In this document: positions 29,001 through 44,000 of the stretch, piece after piece
How positions within the stretch are numbered: position 1 is the stretch's first letter
Layout: each line of letters starts with the position of its first letter
Assembly (NCBI GenBank): GCA_964019055.1
Contig: OZ025221.1
Coordinates: 5,987,968 to 6,051,967 of the forward strand
Origin: Anthopleura xanthogrammica
Lineage: Eukaryota; Cnidaria; Anthozoa; Actiniaria; Actiniidae
DNA length: 64,000 nucleotides
Direction: 5' to 3'
Notes under the pieces: generated by a model
What the model saw: only the letters and a program-made list of their open reading frames with translations
The model's database searches: none
Told to the model about the DNA's origin: nothing
Program-made: the position numbers and the translations under genes

Positions 29001-32000
29001 CTGACCAGTATGGAGTACTTATTCCTTATGCTCCTTTACCCCACAAACTGTTGCACAAACTGTACTTCTCAAGCAAAGACAATTTGGACGGGAAAGCTAG
29101 CGCTCCAATATGTCAGCGGTTCATGGTCAAAGAGGAAAAAAACTAAAAATACATTATTTCGACTTCGAAAAATACCGCTGTGTCACTGATTACCGACTCA
29201 ACATAAGATCTTTGCACTATCAAAAAAATCAAAATATTCATATTGATCCACGTTATTTACAGGGATGTCGAGATGGGCAAATAGACATCGTTGCAAAACT
29301 CCTGAGAGGAAATTTGAAAACGATCAATGATTTAGACGATGATGGAATGGCTCCTCTACACTACGCTGCTCGTTCAAATCACGTGGAGATTGTTAAAATG
29401 CTGTTAAAGGCGGAAGCAGGTCAGTGGTCGCTCTCTTAATAGTCCCTCATTTCATGTTATTATTTATTCAAAATATTTCCCCGTTTCTGATTGGCCAAAT
29501 TTGGAAACAAACGTCATTCGTCCAACAATTTTTTTAATTATTGGACGATTGACGTCATCATAGCCGCCAAACAAAGATGGTTTCCCAACAGGGAAGGTTT
29601 GCAAACTTATCTGAAGCCGAGTTTACACTGAAAATATTTTGAATAAATAATAAAACAATTATTGGATTCGGCTATCGTATGATATGAAAATTTATGCATA
29701 CCTCGAAGAGTGTTATCCGCCTCAGCCTACAGCTTCGGCAGATAACACTCTCCTCGTTATGCATAATTTTTCATATCATACTCAGCCTCATCCGATAATT
29801 GCTAAATAATTAACTTACGGTAAAAAAATCACTGGTTTCTTATTCTTGGCAATGAGGAGATTTTATGATTTTTTTATTCAGAAGTTGGTTTCACTGATAT
29901 GGAATATATCTTTTTACCTTGGGCGTAATGTTTTCCCATTTCAGACCACGTGTCATTCTCTTGAGTGTCATTTTTGTTAAGTGTTGTGCATGAGAAGATA
30001 CATGAATATGGATACAACCCAAATAAACATCTTATTCTCAAGGGAATGACACGTGGTCTGAAATGGGAAAACATTACACCCAATGCAAGGTAAAGAGGTC
30101 TATTGTTACATGGGAAATGATCAAGAGATGTCACATACATATGCACAATGTCTGCCTTCATTTCTAAGTGTTCGTGAACCAAAAGAAAATGGATGGTGGG
30201 TCATCCCAATGTGAGCCTGGGGTTTTTCTAGTCAGTCCGTAATAAAAACAGCTTATACTAGCCCATTCGATATCTTTGGACGGGACTTAAATATTGGCTA
30301 CAATATATTGCATTGACTATGCGCCGCTCTCTGCTAAGTAAGAGGTTCATACGTCCATCCACGATGGTCATGCGTAAGACAATCGAAGTGACTTTTCTAT
30401 GGTCTGTACCCTTGTCGAACATAGGATGGCGTCAGCAAATGGCCCAAACTACAGTGGAACCACGAGAGTTGCGTGACAATGACGTCATTTTTATATGTCT
30501 GTCCTCTCATCGAACATAGTATCAGCCAATTAGCGCTCAAGAAGTTTTAGAGATATAGTAAAAAGTATCCTAACCCAACTCAATGAAGCTCTTATGCACA
30601 AAAGTACACAGCGCACCAATGGCTCTCTGGAGGAGAAAATGAATAGCAAAGGGTGCGCCAATCGACCTACATTATTTTTTTTTAATGGTCAGCTCTGTAT
30701 TTTCATGTTTTTAGACGTGGAAGTCAAGGGATCCGAAAAGATACAGAAAATAACACCTCTGATCTGCGCAGCCAAGTTCAATGCCATCGAGTCCTGTCGT
30801 GAGTTGATACGGAGTAGAGCGAATGTCAACGTCAAGGACTGTTATGGACAAACAGCTCTGCACCATGCTACGCGTAGAACCCATCATAAAGTTGTTGGGG
30901 TGAGTGTGAACAACAAGTACAGTCTAAAATCCCAACAGTATATCGTCAAATACTTCTATGATCAAACAACTAGGCCTTTATAGAAAGCAGGAACCCCAAC
31001 TCAAATTGTAATGGATTTCAGTAAAGTTAAGTCGTATGCATATAGGTATTAAACAATTTTTCCTTGCTGTAGTTTTTGCTTTACACGTGTGAGTCTTTGC
31101 TTTCTTTCATACTGGGTCGTGTTATCTCTATGGTCAGCTCTGAGTCGTGTACTGACTCCTCTTTAGAGAGACACGTTTTCCCCTGTTTAACAACGATTCT
31201 AATCGTCAATTTTCAGTTTTCATTGTCTTGTACCGTTTATCATGTACTTTGTTTTGTTCACAGCTTCTTTTGACAGAAGGCAAGATGAATGTGAATGTTG
31301 TTGACGTTGATAAAACTACTGCTCTGCACATGGCGGCTCAGGCTGGAGATTCCTTGTGTGCTGAGTTGCTGGTAAGCCACTTTGATCATGACTTCAAAAT
31401 AACTCCATACATCCGATTCAGTATTGATGGAATGCGTGAACATATCTGATGACTTTACTTCTTTTGGTCGATTGCCACTCAACAACCAGAAAACTACTGG
31501 CTTTTCCAACAAAGCAAAGTGAAATAACTCCATATAAATATTGTCAAAATATTTGGCACATAAACATTAATGTCAAAGGCTCACAAACCTTATATCAACC
31601 CATGAAAGACGGCGATGTTGGAAGGCGTGCATCAGGGGTCGCAACCAACACTATGTATTAGTGACCAGCTACATGTATGTTGGCGCGAGTTATTCGTTTC
31701 TGTTATTCTCACAAAGAAGGAAAACAAACTTTTAATGCACATGTCGACAACTTTTTTGTCAATTATTTTTCTTTCGCCGCAGCTTTTTCACGGTATCGAC
31801 ATCAAAGCACAAGATAACGACGGATTCACTGCTTTTCATCTTGCAGCGAGAGAAGGAAACACAAAAGTATTAAAAACACTTCTTGATACAGGTATGATTA
31901 GATCCATATTTTTTAGAAAACTTTCTGCTAATGATTGCGAAACAAATCAAAGTAGGTACTTACCATGTCGTAACCGCGAGCATTCTCATTGGGGATTGGG

Positions 32001-35000
32001 GATCAGGGATCACATGCTTGTATCGGGATCACATATCAGTACTCCAAATCAGTGATCACCGAAGACGGAGGGATCGGGTCGTATGATTGAATTAAGGGAT
32101 TAAGGAATTTTTTGAGGATCGAAATTTCATTGTTATATACCAACTGTGAAAGTCCATTTTTCTCGTACTCTGATGGGGCGAGGGGTATCACGTGAAGGGG
32201 AAAAAAATTGGTGTTTCCCCGGCAACGCCTCTCAGCGGGCAATAATATGATATCTACCGGGAAATAACAAAACCGGAAGTGATTTCACCGGAAAAGTTTT
32301 TACGGTCAATAATTAAAAAAGTCGTTTTTTTTGTGTGTGTGTTCTTTGACAGTTGGTATATAAAAAAGCACTTATTGACTAGAACCTTGGGAATGCAGTG
32401 TCAGTGTTTTGTGGTTCCGTCGACGGCGATGTTTCCCTCGGCTACGCCTCCGACTAAACACGCTGTTTCCCACGGTCTCAGTCAATAAGTGTTAAACATC
32501 CTCTATATAATGTATGCATTAGGGTCGGTTCATGAGAAAGTTTGTCGTTTGAATCAAAGTCGATCTAAAGTCGTAATTCCCGACAGCTTCAGTCGATCTT
32601 AACGGCTGTGTATAACGACCTTTATATAATTTGTTGACTTAACTGATTGATTCAGACGTCGTACTTCTCATGAACTTAATTCACGGTATTAGGTTCGGCT
32701 CATAAGAAAGTTTGTCGTTTGAATCAAAGTCGATCTAAAGTCGTAATTCCCGACAGCTTCAGTCGATCTTAACGGCTGTGTATAACGACCTTTATATAAT
32801 TTGTTGACTTAACTGATTGATTCAGACGTCGTACTTCTCATAAACTTAATTCACGGTATTAGGTTCGGCTCATGAGAAAGTTTGTCGTTTGAATCAAAGT
32901 CGATCTAAAGTCGTAATTCCCGACAGCTTCAGTCGATCTTAACGACTGTGTATAACGACCTTTATATAATTTGTTGACTTAACTGATTGATTCAGACGTC
33001 GTACTTCTCATGAACTTAATTCACGGTATTAGGTTCGGCTCATGAGAAAGTTTGTCGTTTGAATCAAAGTCGATCTAAAGTCGTAATTCCCGACAGCTTC
33101 AGTCGATCTTAACGACTGTGTATAACGACCTTTATATAATTTGTTGACTTAACTGATTGATTCAGACGTCGTACTTCTCATGAACTTAATTCACGGTATT
33201 AGGTTCGGCTCATGAGAAAGTTTGTCGTTTGAATCAAAGTCGATCTAAAGTCGTAATTCCCGACAGCTTCAGTCGATCTTAACGACTGTGTATAACGACC
33301 TTTATATAATTTGTTGACTTAACTGATTGATTGAGACGTCGTACTTCTCATGAACTTATTTCACGGTATTAGGTTCGGCTCATGAGAAAGTTTGTCGTTT
33401 GAATCAAAGTCGATCTAAAGTCGTAATTCCCGACAGCTTCAGTCGATCTTAACGACTGTGTATAACGACCTTTATATAATTTGTTGACTTAACTGATTGA
33501 TTCAGACGTCGTACTTCTCATGAACTTAATTCACGGTATTAGGTTCGGCTCATGAGAAAGTTTGTCGTTTGAATCAAAGTCGATCTAAAGTCGTAATTCC
33601 CGACAGCTTCAGTCGATCTTAACGGCTGTGTATAACGACCTTAATATAATTTGTTGACTTAACTGATTGATTCAGACGTCGTACTTCTCATGAACTTAAT
33701 TCACGGTATTAGGTTCGGCTCATGAGAAGTTCGATGTTTGAACCTGGCCTAAGGTCTAAAGATGTACATTTGCATCTCTAACATTCTTCAGTAGAGTAAC
33801 CCTATTTATCATATGACCGTATTTCACTGTACGCGTGATTCTAAAAAAAACCTTTGGGGAAAATGTCGTCAGCAAACAAAGTACGCTTTTCCGAAAAGTG
33901 TAATAATTTCCCGTTCGGACTCGCCGTTCGGACTCGCTGCCGTCAATCATGTAAAAACTACGCATTTTGATTCGCATTTATTAAAAACGCTTTGAAATCA
34001 ATTTTTTATATGTGGTCATATGATAAAATGCTTATTGACTGAGTTAAGGTCGGTCCGAACGGGAAAATATTTGGCTCTCGGTCCTTGGCACGGAACTCGC
34101 TGCGCTCGTTCCGTACTTCAGGACCTTGAGCCAAATATTTTCCCGTTCGGACCTCCCACTCAGTCAATAAGTACATATTAATCCACGTTGTTTATAATGG
34201 TTTCTCGGTGCTAGTACGCACGTAGCAAGAAATGTTAACTTTAGTTTCTTTCCAAGCACGAGGCTGTAAGATGAATACAACGTCACTTCTAGACATGGCT
34301 GATCACTATGGTAACTCGTGTCTGCACCTGGCCGTCAAATATGGACACTGCCCTGTAAGTCAAACAAAAACCTTTAGATTTCTTTAATATCTTTAGTACT
34401 ATCTTTATCATGCATGTTTGGTTAGTAATGTATTTGCTTTCTTTTTTGTTAGACAACAAAACTATGTATTGATTATGGTGCAACCACGTGTTCCTGGCAG
34501 GTATGAAATCAAAAATGGTATAACTTTGATTTTCTGAACTTTGGTTAAATAGCCAACAAATTTTAATAAATCATTATGAATTGAATATTATCTAATTTGG
34601 AACTGAAATCCCAGACAAAGCCCTGTACGTACATCCTGTACGTACATCCTCATCCTCATCCTCATCCTCATCCTCATCCTCATCCTCATCCTCCTTATCA
34701 TCGTTATTATGGCTTCCACCAAGACCAACTTCGTTGCGAAAGCAACGATGATTGACTGATTGACTGATTGACTGATTGACTGATTGACTGATTGACTGAT
34801 TGACTGATTGACTGATTGACTGATTGACTGATTGACTGATTGACTGATTGACTGATTGACTGATTGACTGATTGACTGATTGACTGATTGACTGATTGAC
34901 TGATTGACTGATTGACTGATTGACTGATTGACTGATTGACTGATTGACTGATTGACTGATTGACTGATTGACTGATTGACTGATTGACTGATTGACTGAT

Positions 35001-38000
35001 TGACTGATTGACTGATTGACTGATTGACTGATTGACTGATTGACTGATTGACTGATTGACTGATTGACTGATTGACTGATTGACTGATTGACTGATTGAC
35101 TGATTGACTGATTGACTGATTGACTGATTGACTGATTGACTGATTGACTGATTGACTGATTGACTGATTGACTGATTGACTGATTGACTGATTGACTGAT
35201 TGACTGATTGACTGATTGACTGATATCTCTATGTCTCCATTACAACATATATCAGTGTAGATATTATGTCACTTTAACAGGCGTCGCTACAAACTCCCTT
35301 ACACCTTGCTGCTGTATCTGGTAATCTCTGTATTCTCAAGATGTTAATGGGCAACAAACATACAGACATTAATATTGAAGACGGTGATGGGATGACACCT
35401 ATTTTAAGGTGAATTTATTGATATATTTTGTTATCATTCAACGTGGAGGCCATTTTTATTGCTATGAAAAAAAAGCTGCATCCCTAAAAATTTAACTAAA
35501 TTTTGTGTTGATTTCCACTAGAAGGGTAAGTTGTATTTCTCAAGGACGAAATCAACACTGCCCATGTCATTTCTGATCTCTTATCAGCGGAAGTGAAACT
35601 AAGGGCATTAATTAGGAAGAAAAATTGACGAAGCTTTTCTTCTTGGAAGTTTGCCATCATTTTAAGGAACGCGCTCTACCTTTCCCGTGCATTCCTAATG
35701 TACTGATGAAGGTATTATAGAGTCGAAAACGTTCGTTTTAATTTTGTAATTAGTTGATAAAATCAATTTTTTTAGCCTTATATTTTTTTCTTAAAATTCT
35801 ACTTGCACCATAGGTCTTCTTTGGAAGGACACGTTGACATTATGGAATACCTTTTAGATGAGGTAAGTTAAGGACATGTTACCTCGAGAAAGGATCTTAT
35901 CAAAAAACTACCGTTACGAATGCTTTTCCAAGACCTTTGGTTGGGTAATTAAGAACAGGCCGGCTGATCTCTTCCCTGATGCCTCGGCTAGAACATTTTT
36001 CTGCGTAATCCGTACTATAAGGGCAGGAGGATTTAATTGCCGTCAGGTCCAAAGTCCATACGACGGCCCAGCTCTGCGGATCATCCGGGGTCTCGGGGGT
36101 ATGGCACCGCGAGATATCTATTTTACAAATTGTAACGGTGGACGTGGGTTCGAATCCCACATATTTTTTTTTTCTTTTTTATCAGCTTGAATTTTTGTTT
36201 TGTTTTTGATTTAATACCTCATCGCTGGAAATCTCTTTGAAAAACTAATTGATGTTTTTGTTGTTCACGTTCAATGATCCCCCTTATCATCTAAGCCAGG
36301 GGTGGATCCAGGAGAGGGGGCAGGGGGTGCGCACCCTCTCCCCAAATCGGAGCAGTTTTCCCCTATTTTGAAGATACTCAATACAAATCTTACACTCTCC
36401 GAGAATCCGCTGACAAATTAGCTATCCCATTGCCGCGAACCAACTTCTTCAAAAATACGTTTAGTTATAGTGGTGCTGTGTTATGGAACAGCTTACCAAA
36501 TAATGTAAGGCAAGGGGAATCTCTTAACGAATTCTGTCGACTTATGAACTCATCGATTAACTAATACAAGGCATGGTATTCATGGAAGACTGGTTTTATT
36601 AGTATAATTACTGATGTCTGTATTCTTGTTCAGTTACATATAGACTTTAGATAGTTGTATTTGCTAAATATATAGAGATCATCACATGTTAAGAGCTTGA
36701 TATCGTTTATATTCACGAGTTTCCCATATCATATCGCGAACAAGCGAGTCCGCGAGCGAAAACTTCAAGGTCTTTTTTAATACATTTTTTATAACTATCC
36801 AATCAGCGCTCTCCATAGAAAAAGAGATGAAACATTTTTTATGCGTCATCCAATCACAATGACCTGCATACAATTATGTGATTTAGCAGTTCATAACATG
36901 TGAAGATTAGAAATAAACTTCCGTTGTTTGTTACTATTTGATGGCGCCTAAAAAGTGTTTGATTCCTTTTTTTGTTTATGGAGAGCGCTATTTGAATAGT
37001 TATGAAAAAGCCTCGAAGTATTGATGGTTCGAGTGTCAGCACTATAAGTGTCCAAGCCACTTGGCCTCATTGGTACCGGTAAGGGCCATATCATGTTTTG
37101 TCCACAGGGTGCCCAGCTCAATTCCCCACCGGGTAGTGGAAGTCCTTCTCCATTGATGTGTGCTGTTGAACGTGGAAAACACAAAGCCATTGAGTAAGAT
37201 ATTAAGTACTGTTTGATATACGAGCAGGAGTGTTTTTATCGGGTTTGAAACACGAGACGAAATCGAGTGGTTTTAGACCAGAAAAAACACGATCTGTGAG
37301 TTTATTAAACAGCTTAACAAACCATGTATATTTTATGAGGAGAACACAATTGAAATCATGGATCACGAAGGAGTATATCACCGATAAAACACTCAAGCTC
37401 GTTTTATAAACAACACTAAAAACCCGGGTTTTTTATTTAACAATTTTGAAAATATAATTCGCTTAAAGTGGCGCAAGCCTATTTTTCGCTTCAACTTTCT
37501 GAACTATTTTTTGAAAAATGTTTTTTCAATGAAGGGGATTGATGGCAAAAACTCTCTGATTATGATGTGCATATGATCTTCATTTGTTTTAGATTTCTTC
37601 TCTCGCGAGGTGCTTTGATTGACCAGGTGGATAACCAGTGGAGGAATTGTCTTCACATAGCATCTGCTTGTTCTGATCCAGAAACAGTCAAGATTCTTCT
37701 TGAGGTACGGAGTACTAACTGTTTAGTTGCCATGTTTGTCCGGATTACTTTCATTGTTGGCTTTAACTGCTTGTTTACCTAGTGATTTGTTTGCTGGTTG
37801 ATTTGTTAGTTGGTTGGTTTGGTTCGTTAATTGGTTATTTGCATCTTGCTTGGTTGCCGGTCGGCATATCAATATATCGATGGGTAGGTTGTTGGTAAAC
37901 TATATGTTGGTTGCTCAGTTGGTCGGTCAGTCGGTCGGTCGGTTGGTTAGTTGGCTGGATGGTTGAGCGGTCGATTAATAGGCCGATCGGTCGGTAGCTC

Positions 38001-41000
38001 GATAATTTGTAGGTATGTTAGTCAGTTACCTAGTCGATTTGTCGGTCCGATAGTTGGATAGATAGTTTGGTCGGTCGGTTGATTACTTCCTCGCTTAGTT
38101 GGTTAGCGCACATCGCAATGTTATGCTATGCATTTCATACCCCCCAATAACCTATTTAACCCGTCTAATGTGATTTAGAATGGAGCTAAAAGCCTGATAA
38201 ACAGCAAAGACTCTTACGGGAAGACGCCATTGCATTACGTAGCCGTGCGATGCAAGCATGCAGCTCAGGTAAGAAGCACCCTAATTTGCATATTATTGTC
38301 TTTAGACTTTACACCCCTCTTCCACCCACCACAAGCTCAGTAGTGAAGTGCAAACAAAGTGCGACACTAAAACGACGTAACTCAATATGAATCAACCGCA
38401 TATTTCTTTTAATTTAATTTCATTTCTTTTAACAGATAGTCAATCTGTTGCATGCAGCTGGTGCAGACTTTGCTGCCTTTGATAATAACGAGCAGATACC
38501 TCTGCATTATGCTGCTATGTAAGTATCACATATCGTAAGCTGCGCACTTGTCTATATGCAAAAACAAATGACGGAACCATTCTAATAAGCACTCATATAA
38601 ATGAAGGTTTCATGAAAGTTTGTTTTGAAGTTTGAATACGCAACAAAGACAATAAAAACATTTACTTTTTTCAAAGTTTTGTTTACATCATCCTCATTGT
38701 TGTAGGAGTGGTATTGTGGTCAGCATTCGTGCGCTTCTACAAGCATTGCCTTCTACTGTTAACCATCCAGACAATCGTTCTCAAACCCCTCTTCACCTGG
38801 CGGCTTCCAATGGCCGTTCCGAAGCATGTAGGCTGCTACTAGAAAAAGGAGCAGACATAGATTACAGGTTGGTGAAAACATGAAACGCAGTTTTCTTTAG
38901 ATGAGAGAAAAACTCCTGATTGATTGATTGATCAGTAAAACGAAGAAATTCTTATGGGTGTCCAGTGAAAGCACTTTGAGTATACTGTCTTGTAGAAAAC
39001 TACAATTGGCTTAATTAATTCATCGAATGTTGCCAATCCCACACCGTTACTGTGCAGTGTAAAGTACAGAAATAACAACCGATTTGAATAGGAATGCAAA
39101 ATTTAAATCTTTTTAGATCGTAAATCAGATTGGATAACGTACAGGAATAAGAATGGACCTGAATCAGGTCGAATGAACGTAAAGGAATAAGGATGATTGT
39201 ATAGGAATAAGAATGGAAGTGAATTAGACTCGATGAGAATATGGAAATAAGAATGACCCTGGATTATCATTGTGCATAACGTACAGGAATAAGAATGACC
39301 ATGCTGATCAATGTTTTACAGTTTATTGTCGTCATGGAATTTAGAGTAAAGAAATCTAACCTATCCCAGTCCAACATTACATTCATCTTAACTACAGCTA
39401 TAGCTACATAAACAAACAAGTGAACCAAATTCTAGTTGGCTGCAAAAAAAGGTTAATTTTGAGGTTTGGCACCTAATCACTGCTCGTCTTGTTTGTCCAA
39501 AGCAGAAAAGTTAGACCTCTCACTGTCACGAAACAATGCCAAATAGTCATGGACCACACAGGACAAAATTGTTAATCAGATAATATAGCCAACTAATAGC
39601 GGATGGTTTTTGTTTTCAGGGATGATCTTCGGTTAACTCCTCTGTTCCATGCTGTCAAATCAGGGTGTCCTCTTGCAACCAAAGTGCTGTTGGAGTATGG
39701 TGCAGATATTAATGCAGTTGATAAATACAGGGTAGGCGCGATCTAACATTTTGGAAGCCATGGCGGCCATTTTGAAAAGCGGCCCATTGTATCTTGGAAT
39801 GACTTTACAGGTGCTTCAAAATTAAAATGGAATATTTTTTATTAAGTAAACCAGAAGAAAGCCAAAATATGTATGTTATTCTAATCTAATTCAGCTTCTA
39901 TAAACTTGGATGCTTTTCAAAATGGCTGCTCCAGACTCTCCAAATGTTTTCGTTTGTTTTTTAATCATTTCAAGAAACTATCGAATTTGTGGGGGAATTA
40001 CGTACTTAGCAACGTACCAAGTCCTCGAGTCACATTTGTCCTGGTTCTGTAAGATTAACTGGTTACTGACAGAACAAAATATTCAACAATTATTCCTACA
40101 ATCTTTGTTATTGATTAGAAATTTTCTTGTACAGAAAACACCCATCATCGTGTCTGCTTATGAGGGCAAGCTTGATGTGTTTAAGACTTTACTACAGTTT
40201 GGTGCTGACATAACCTCAGTGTGTGCCTATGGCTTTAGCGCGCTGGATACAGCACTCAACAACAATCAGCTGACCATATGTATTGAGATCATTAAACACA
40301 AAAAGTAAGTATTAATGGACCTTGGACAATCGATGGAAGCCAACCAAGTAAATAATGTTTGGTAATGCAATCATGTCCTTAAGATCCATTCATCGGGACC
40401 AAACGTAAACCTCTTCTTGGGATGAAAATTAGGAAAGAATGAGATTACAAAGTTGGAAGGATTTTTTTGGGAATCGATGCTGGCTTGTAGCGCATTCGCG
40501 TCTCTCATCTGGGGTCTCGGTTTCGATTTCTGCACTCGGTAAGACATGTACGCAGAGTTTATTAGGTATTTTCCTTGCTTCGAGGGTTTTTCTCTGGATT
40601 TTCCAATTTTATTGCAATTCCATCGAACTGTACCCTTAGTTAGCCGTGCCCTGACTTAAATCAACACAGATGTTGTTGCATGAAATACCTATATGTTTGC
40701 TTCAGTATACAACATGTTGGCGAGAAACAAGAAACGGCATTTGAGATATTCCACGGTGTGATACGAGAAAGCATTGTATAATTACTTTATCCAGTCCCAT
40801 TGAAACAAGAAACGGCATTTGAGATATTCCACGGTGTGATACGAGAAAGCATTGTATAATTACTTTATCCAGTCCCATTGAAACAAGAAACGGCATTTGA
40901 GATATTCCACGGTGTGATACGAGAAAGCATTGTATAATTACTTTATCCAGTCCCATTGAACCGACGAACAACAATGGTTCTCCTTCGTTGCATTCTTAAT

Positions 41001-44000
41001 GGCTTTTTTGTGGGATAAAATGATAACCTAGCGCATTATAAGCTGCTTGGCGCTGATTTTAGACTTTTTTTGTAAGATGGCGAGATGTGATGTTAAACAC
41101 CAAGACAGATAAAGTGACTCCCATGAAGAAAATAATCGAAAAGTTTCCGACTTTAGCCAAGGTAAGAGACTCTCAGTTGAACCTTCAGTAGAGTTGACAT
41201 GGAGCCTTGAACGAAAGCAAATGAGTTTTGGGTCCACTTCTTGCCTTGCTTAGCATACAGCCTCAGCATCACGATTAAGGCAATGGGCTCGCGCACTCGT
41301 GCGCATCTTTCTGCGCATTTTTTTTATTTATTTAGAATTGTATAATATATTGACCAAAATGTGAAACAATACACTGTATTTATATAACTTGACAATTAGT
41401 CGCATGGCAGTCATTTTGTGTATGTTCGATGACTCGAGGCATAAGCGACGAAACCCATGGATTGGGCTACCTGTGTGCTTTCCGTTTGTCGCTCTTCATT
41501 TTGCGTTGCTTTACGACTTATATCTTGTAAATGAATACGGTGACCTATAAAAATTTTTCCTGAATTCGATGTCTTTTAACTAAAGCTAGTACATATCGAA
41601 AAAAATAAAAATCTATTGGTTTGTTTTCGAGAAAATCGTGAAACATCATCTAAAAAAGACTTGACATTCGCACGTAATTTCGACTGTTTTTCAAGTTGGA
41701 AATGTCAAAACTTAGCATTTTTCCTGAACTTTGTGACATTAAACTGTTTTTCAAGGAAGTTTATTTACTTTAGTACCTCTGAAAGCCTCTGTTTTTCATA
41801 TTGCAGCCACCAGAATTAAACTAGACGTAATACTTTGAGAAGCGTTGTTTTCGTTCTAGACTCGCTGGGGAGTGCCGTGTTCAAGCTAACATAGCGCAAA
41901 ATCTATGTCGATGACCCCCGATTTTTGTTGTTGTTCTGTTTTATCCATCTCAAAAACTATCTATATGCAAAATTATAGGAAAATCTATCGGTTAAATTTG
42001 CGCGAGCCCATTGCCTTAACATGAAAATATTTTGAATGAGATGAATTTCATCAGAACCACAAGAATCAGATCAGTGCGCTGCTCGTGACATAAACATTAA
42101 CAGTTTAATAATATCATTTTTTTGTTATACTGTAGGCTGTACTAGATAAGTGCGTGAAAGAGTCCACGTGTGTAGATACTGACATTACCTACTCGGTAAG
42201 TGTTGCCTTATCCCTGTCACGTCTTGACTTATCCCTGTCACGTCTTGCCTTACCCCTGTCACGTCTTGCCTTATCCCTGTCACGTCTTGCCTTATCCCTG
42301 TCACGTCTTGCCTTATCCCTGTCACGTCTTGCCTTATCTCTGTCACGTCTTGTCTTATCCCTGTCACGTCTTGCCTTATCTCTGTCACGTCTTGCCTTAT
42401 CTCTGTCACGTCTTGTCTTATCCCTGTCACGTCTTGCCTTATCTCTGTCACGTCTTGTCTTATCCCTGTCACGTCTTGACTTATCCCTGTCACGTCTTGC
42501 CTTACCCCTGTCACGTCTTGCCTTATCCCTGTCACGTCTTGCCTTATCCCTGTCACGTCTTGCCTTATCCCTGTCACGTCTTGCCTTATCCCTGTCACGT
42601 CTTGCCTTATCTCTGTCACGTCTTGTCTTATCCCTGTCACGTGCTTCTGGAAAAAAAGACAGCAATTTGGAATTTGAACTGTTGTAACTTAAGGTGTCTC
42701 CTTAGAAGTTTTTTTCTGGCTATACTTCAGTTTTGAATCGTTAAATTACCTTAATTGGATTGATCAGATTTTCGAATGGATGTTAGATGTAATTATTTCC
42801 GATCGCGATTCCAAATCAGAAATATGATTATCAGGAGCCACCTTAAATGCAATCTTGCTATATAAAACCTTAGAGGTTTGAATGCATATTTGTATTAAAT
42901 ATTTAGCAGTTATTCGCCGAAGGCGAAGTGATTATCGATGAATATTTGCCGAGCGGCGAGTCTTCGAGCTGCAAGGTAAATATTCATCGATAATCACTGA
43001 GCCTGAGGTGAATAATTGTTTTAGTATAAATAAAAAGGTGATTATTTCAAAAAAGAAAGAAGGAAACAACATTGAAAGTGAAAATATTTTATTTTTTAAA
43101 AGCGCGACGGTCACGCGAAACGACTGCTGACAGCCATTTTGTCCGAAAAGGTGATTATCGGCTGATAATCCGAGATAGAAAACCAATCAGAGCGCGCGAT
43201 TTTGTATAATCACCTTTGTATTTATACTAATTCGCTATATTGTTAATTATTTTATCTATTGTTGTTATAGATGTTTTTGTCTTTTCTTATTTCAGGTAGA
43301 ATATGATTTTCAGTTCCTTTGTCCACATCCTGATCAAGAGAGAGACAAAGATGGCAAAAGATACTTTGGTCCCAAGGTAAATACAACCACCTCTAGATAA
43401 CTGATAATTCAACAGACACTTTATAAATATTGCTATGGTTACAGGTGATGTTGGATAATGGAAGAGAAGAACTGTTACGTCATCCCGTGACGAAAACACT
43501 GATGGGAACCAAATGGTACGTGATCTTGACGTATCACAGTTGTTCATTTCTCTTATTTGTTTGATTTAGGTTATTCTATTTAAAAGAAGGTGTTTCCTGG
43601 AATAAGGCAGCAATAAGGATTGATGGTATTGATAGATGAATAGACGGAATGACAGATGGATGGTACATGGATGGATGGATGGATGGATGGATGGATGGAT
43701 GGATGGATGGATGGATGGATGGATGGATGGATGGATGGATGGATGGATGGATGGATGGATGGATGGATGGATGGATGGATGGATGGATGGATGGATGGAT
43801 GGATGGATGGATGGATGGATGGATGGATGGATGGATGGATGGATGGATGGATGGATGGATGGATGGATGGATGGATGGATGGATGGATGGATGGATGGAT
43901 GGATGGATGGATGGATGGATGGATGGATGGATGGATGGATGGATGGATGGATGGATGGATGGATGGATGGATGGATGGATGGATGGATGGATGGATGGAT

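Noticed and set aside
29110..29262. Start of the TRPA-like protein at the ATG 29110
   Set aside because: TTATTTACAG|GGA at 29263 is a plausible acceptor in phase with exon 1 at 22817-23059, and the joined length matches TRPA1. Kept only as an alternative start.
36090..36165. tRNA gene suggested by a perfect T-arm followed by a T-run
   Set aside because: No matching acceptor, D or anticodon stems at tRNA distances.
42154..42736. Four long frames of Leu/Ser/Arg, Pro/Cys/His or Arg/Asp/Lys repeats
   Set aside because: 21-bp minisatellite read in frames kept open by a unit divisible by three. The real exon is only 42136-42195.
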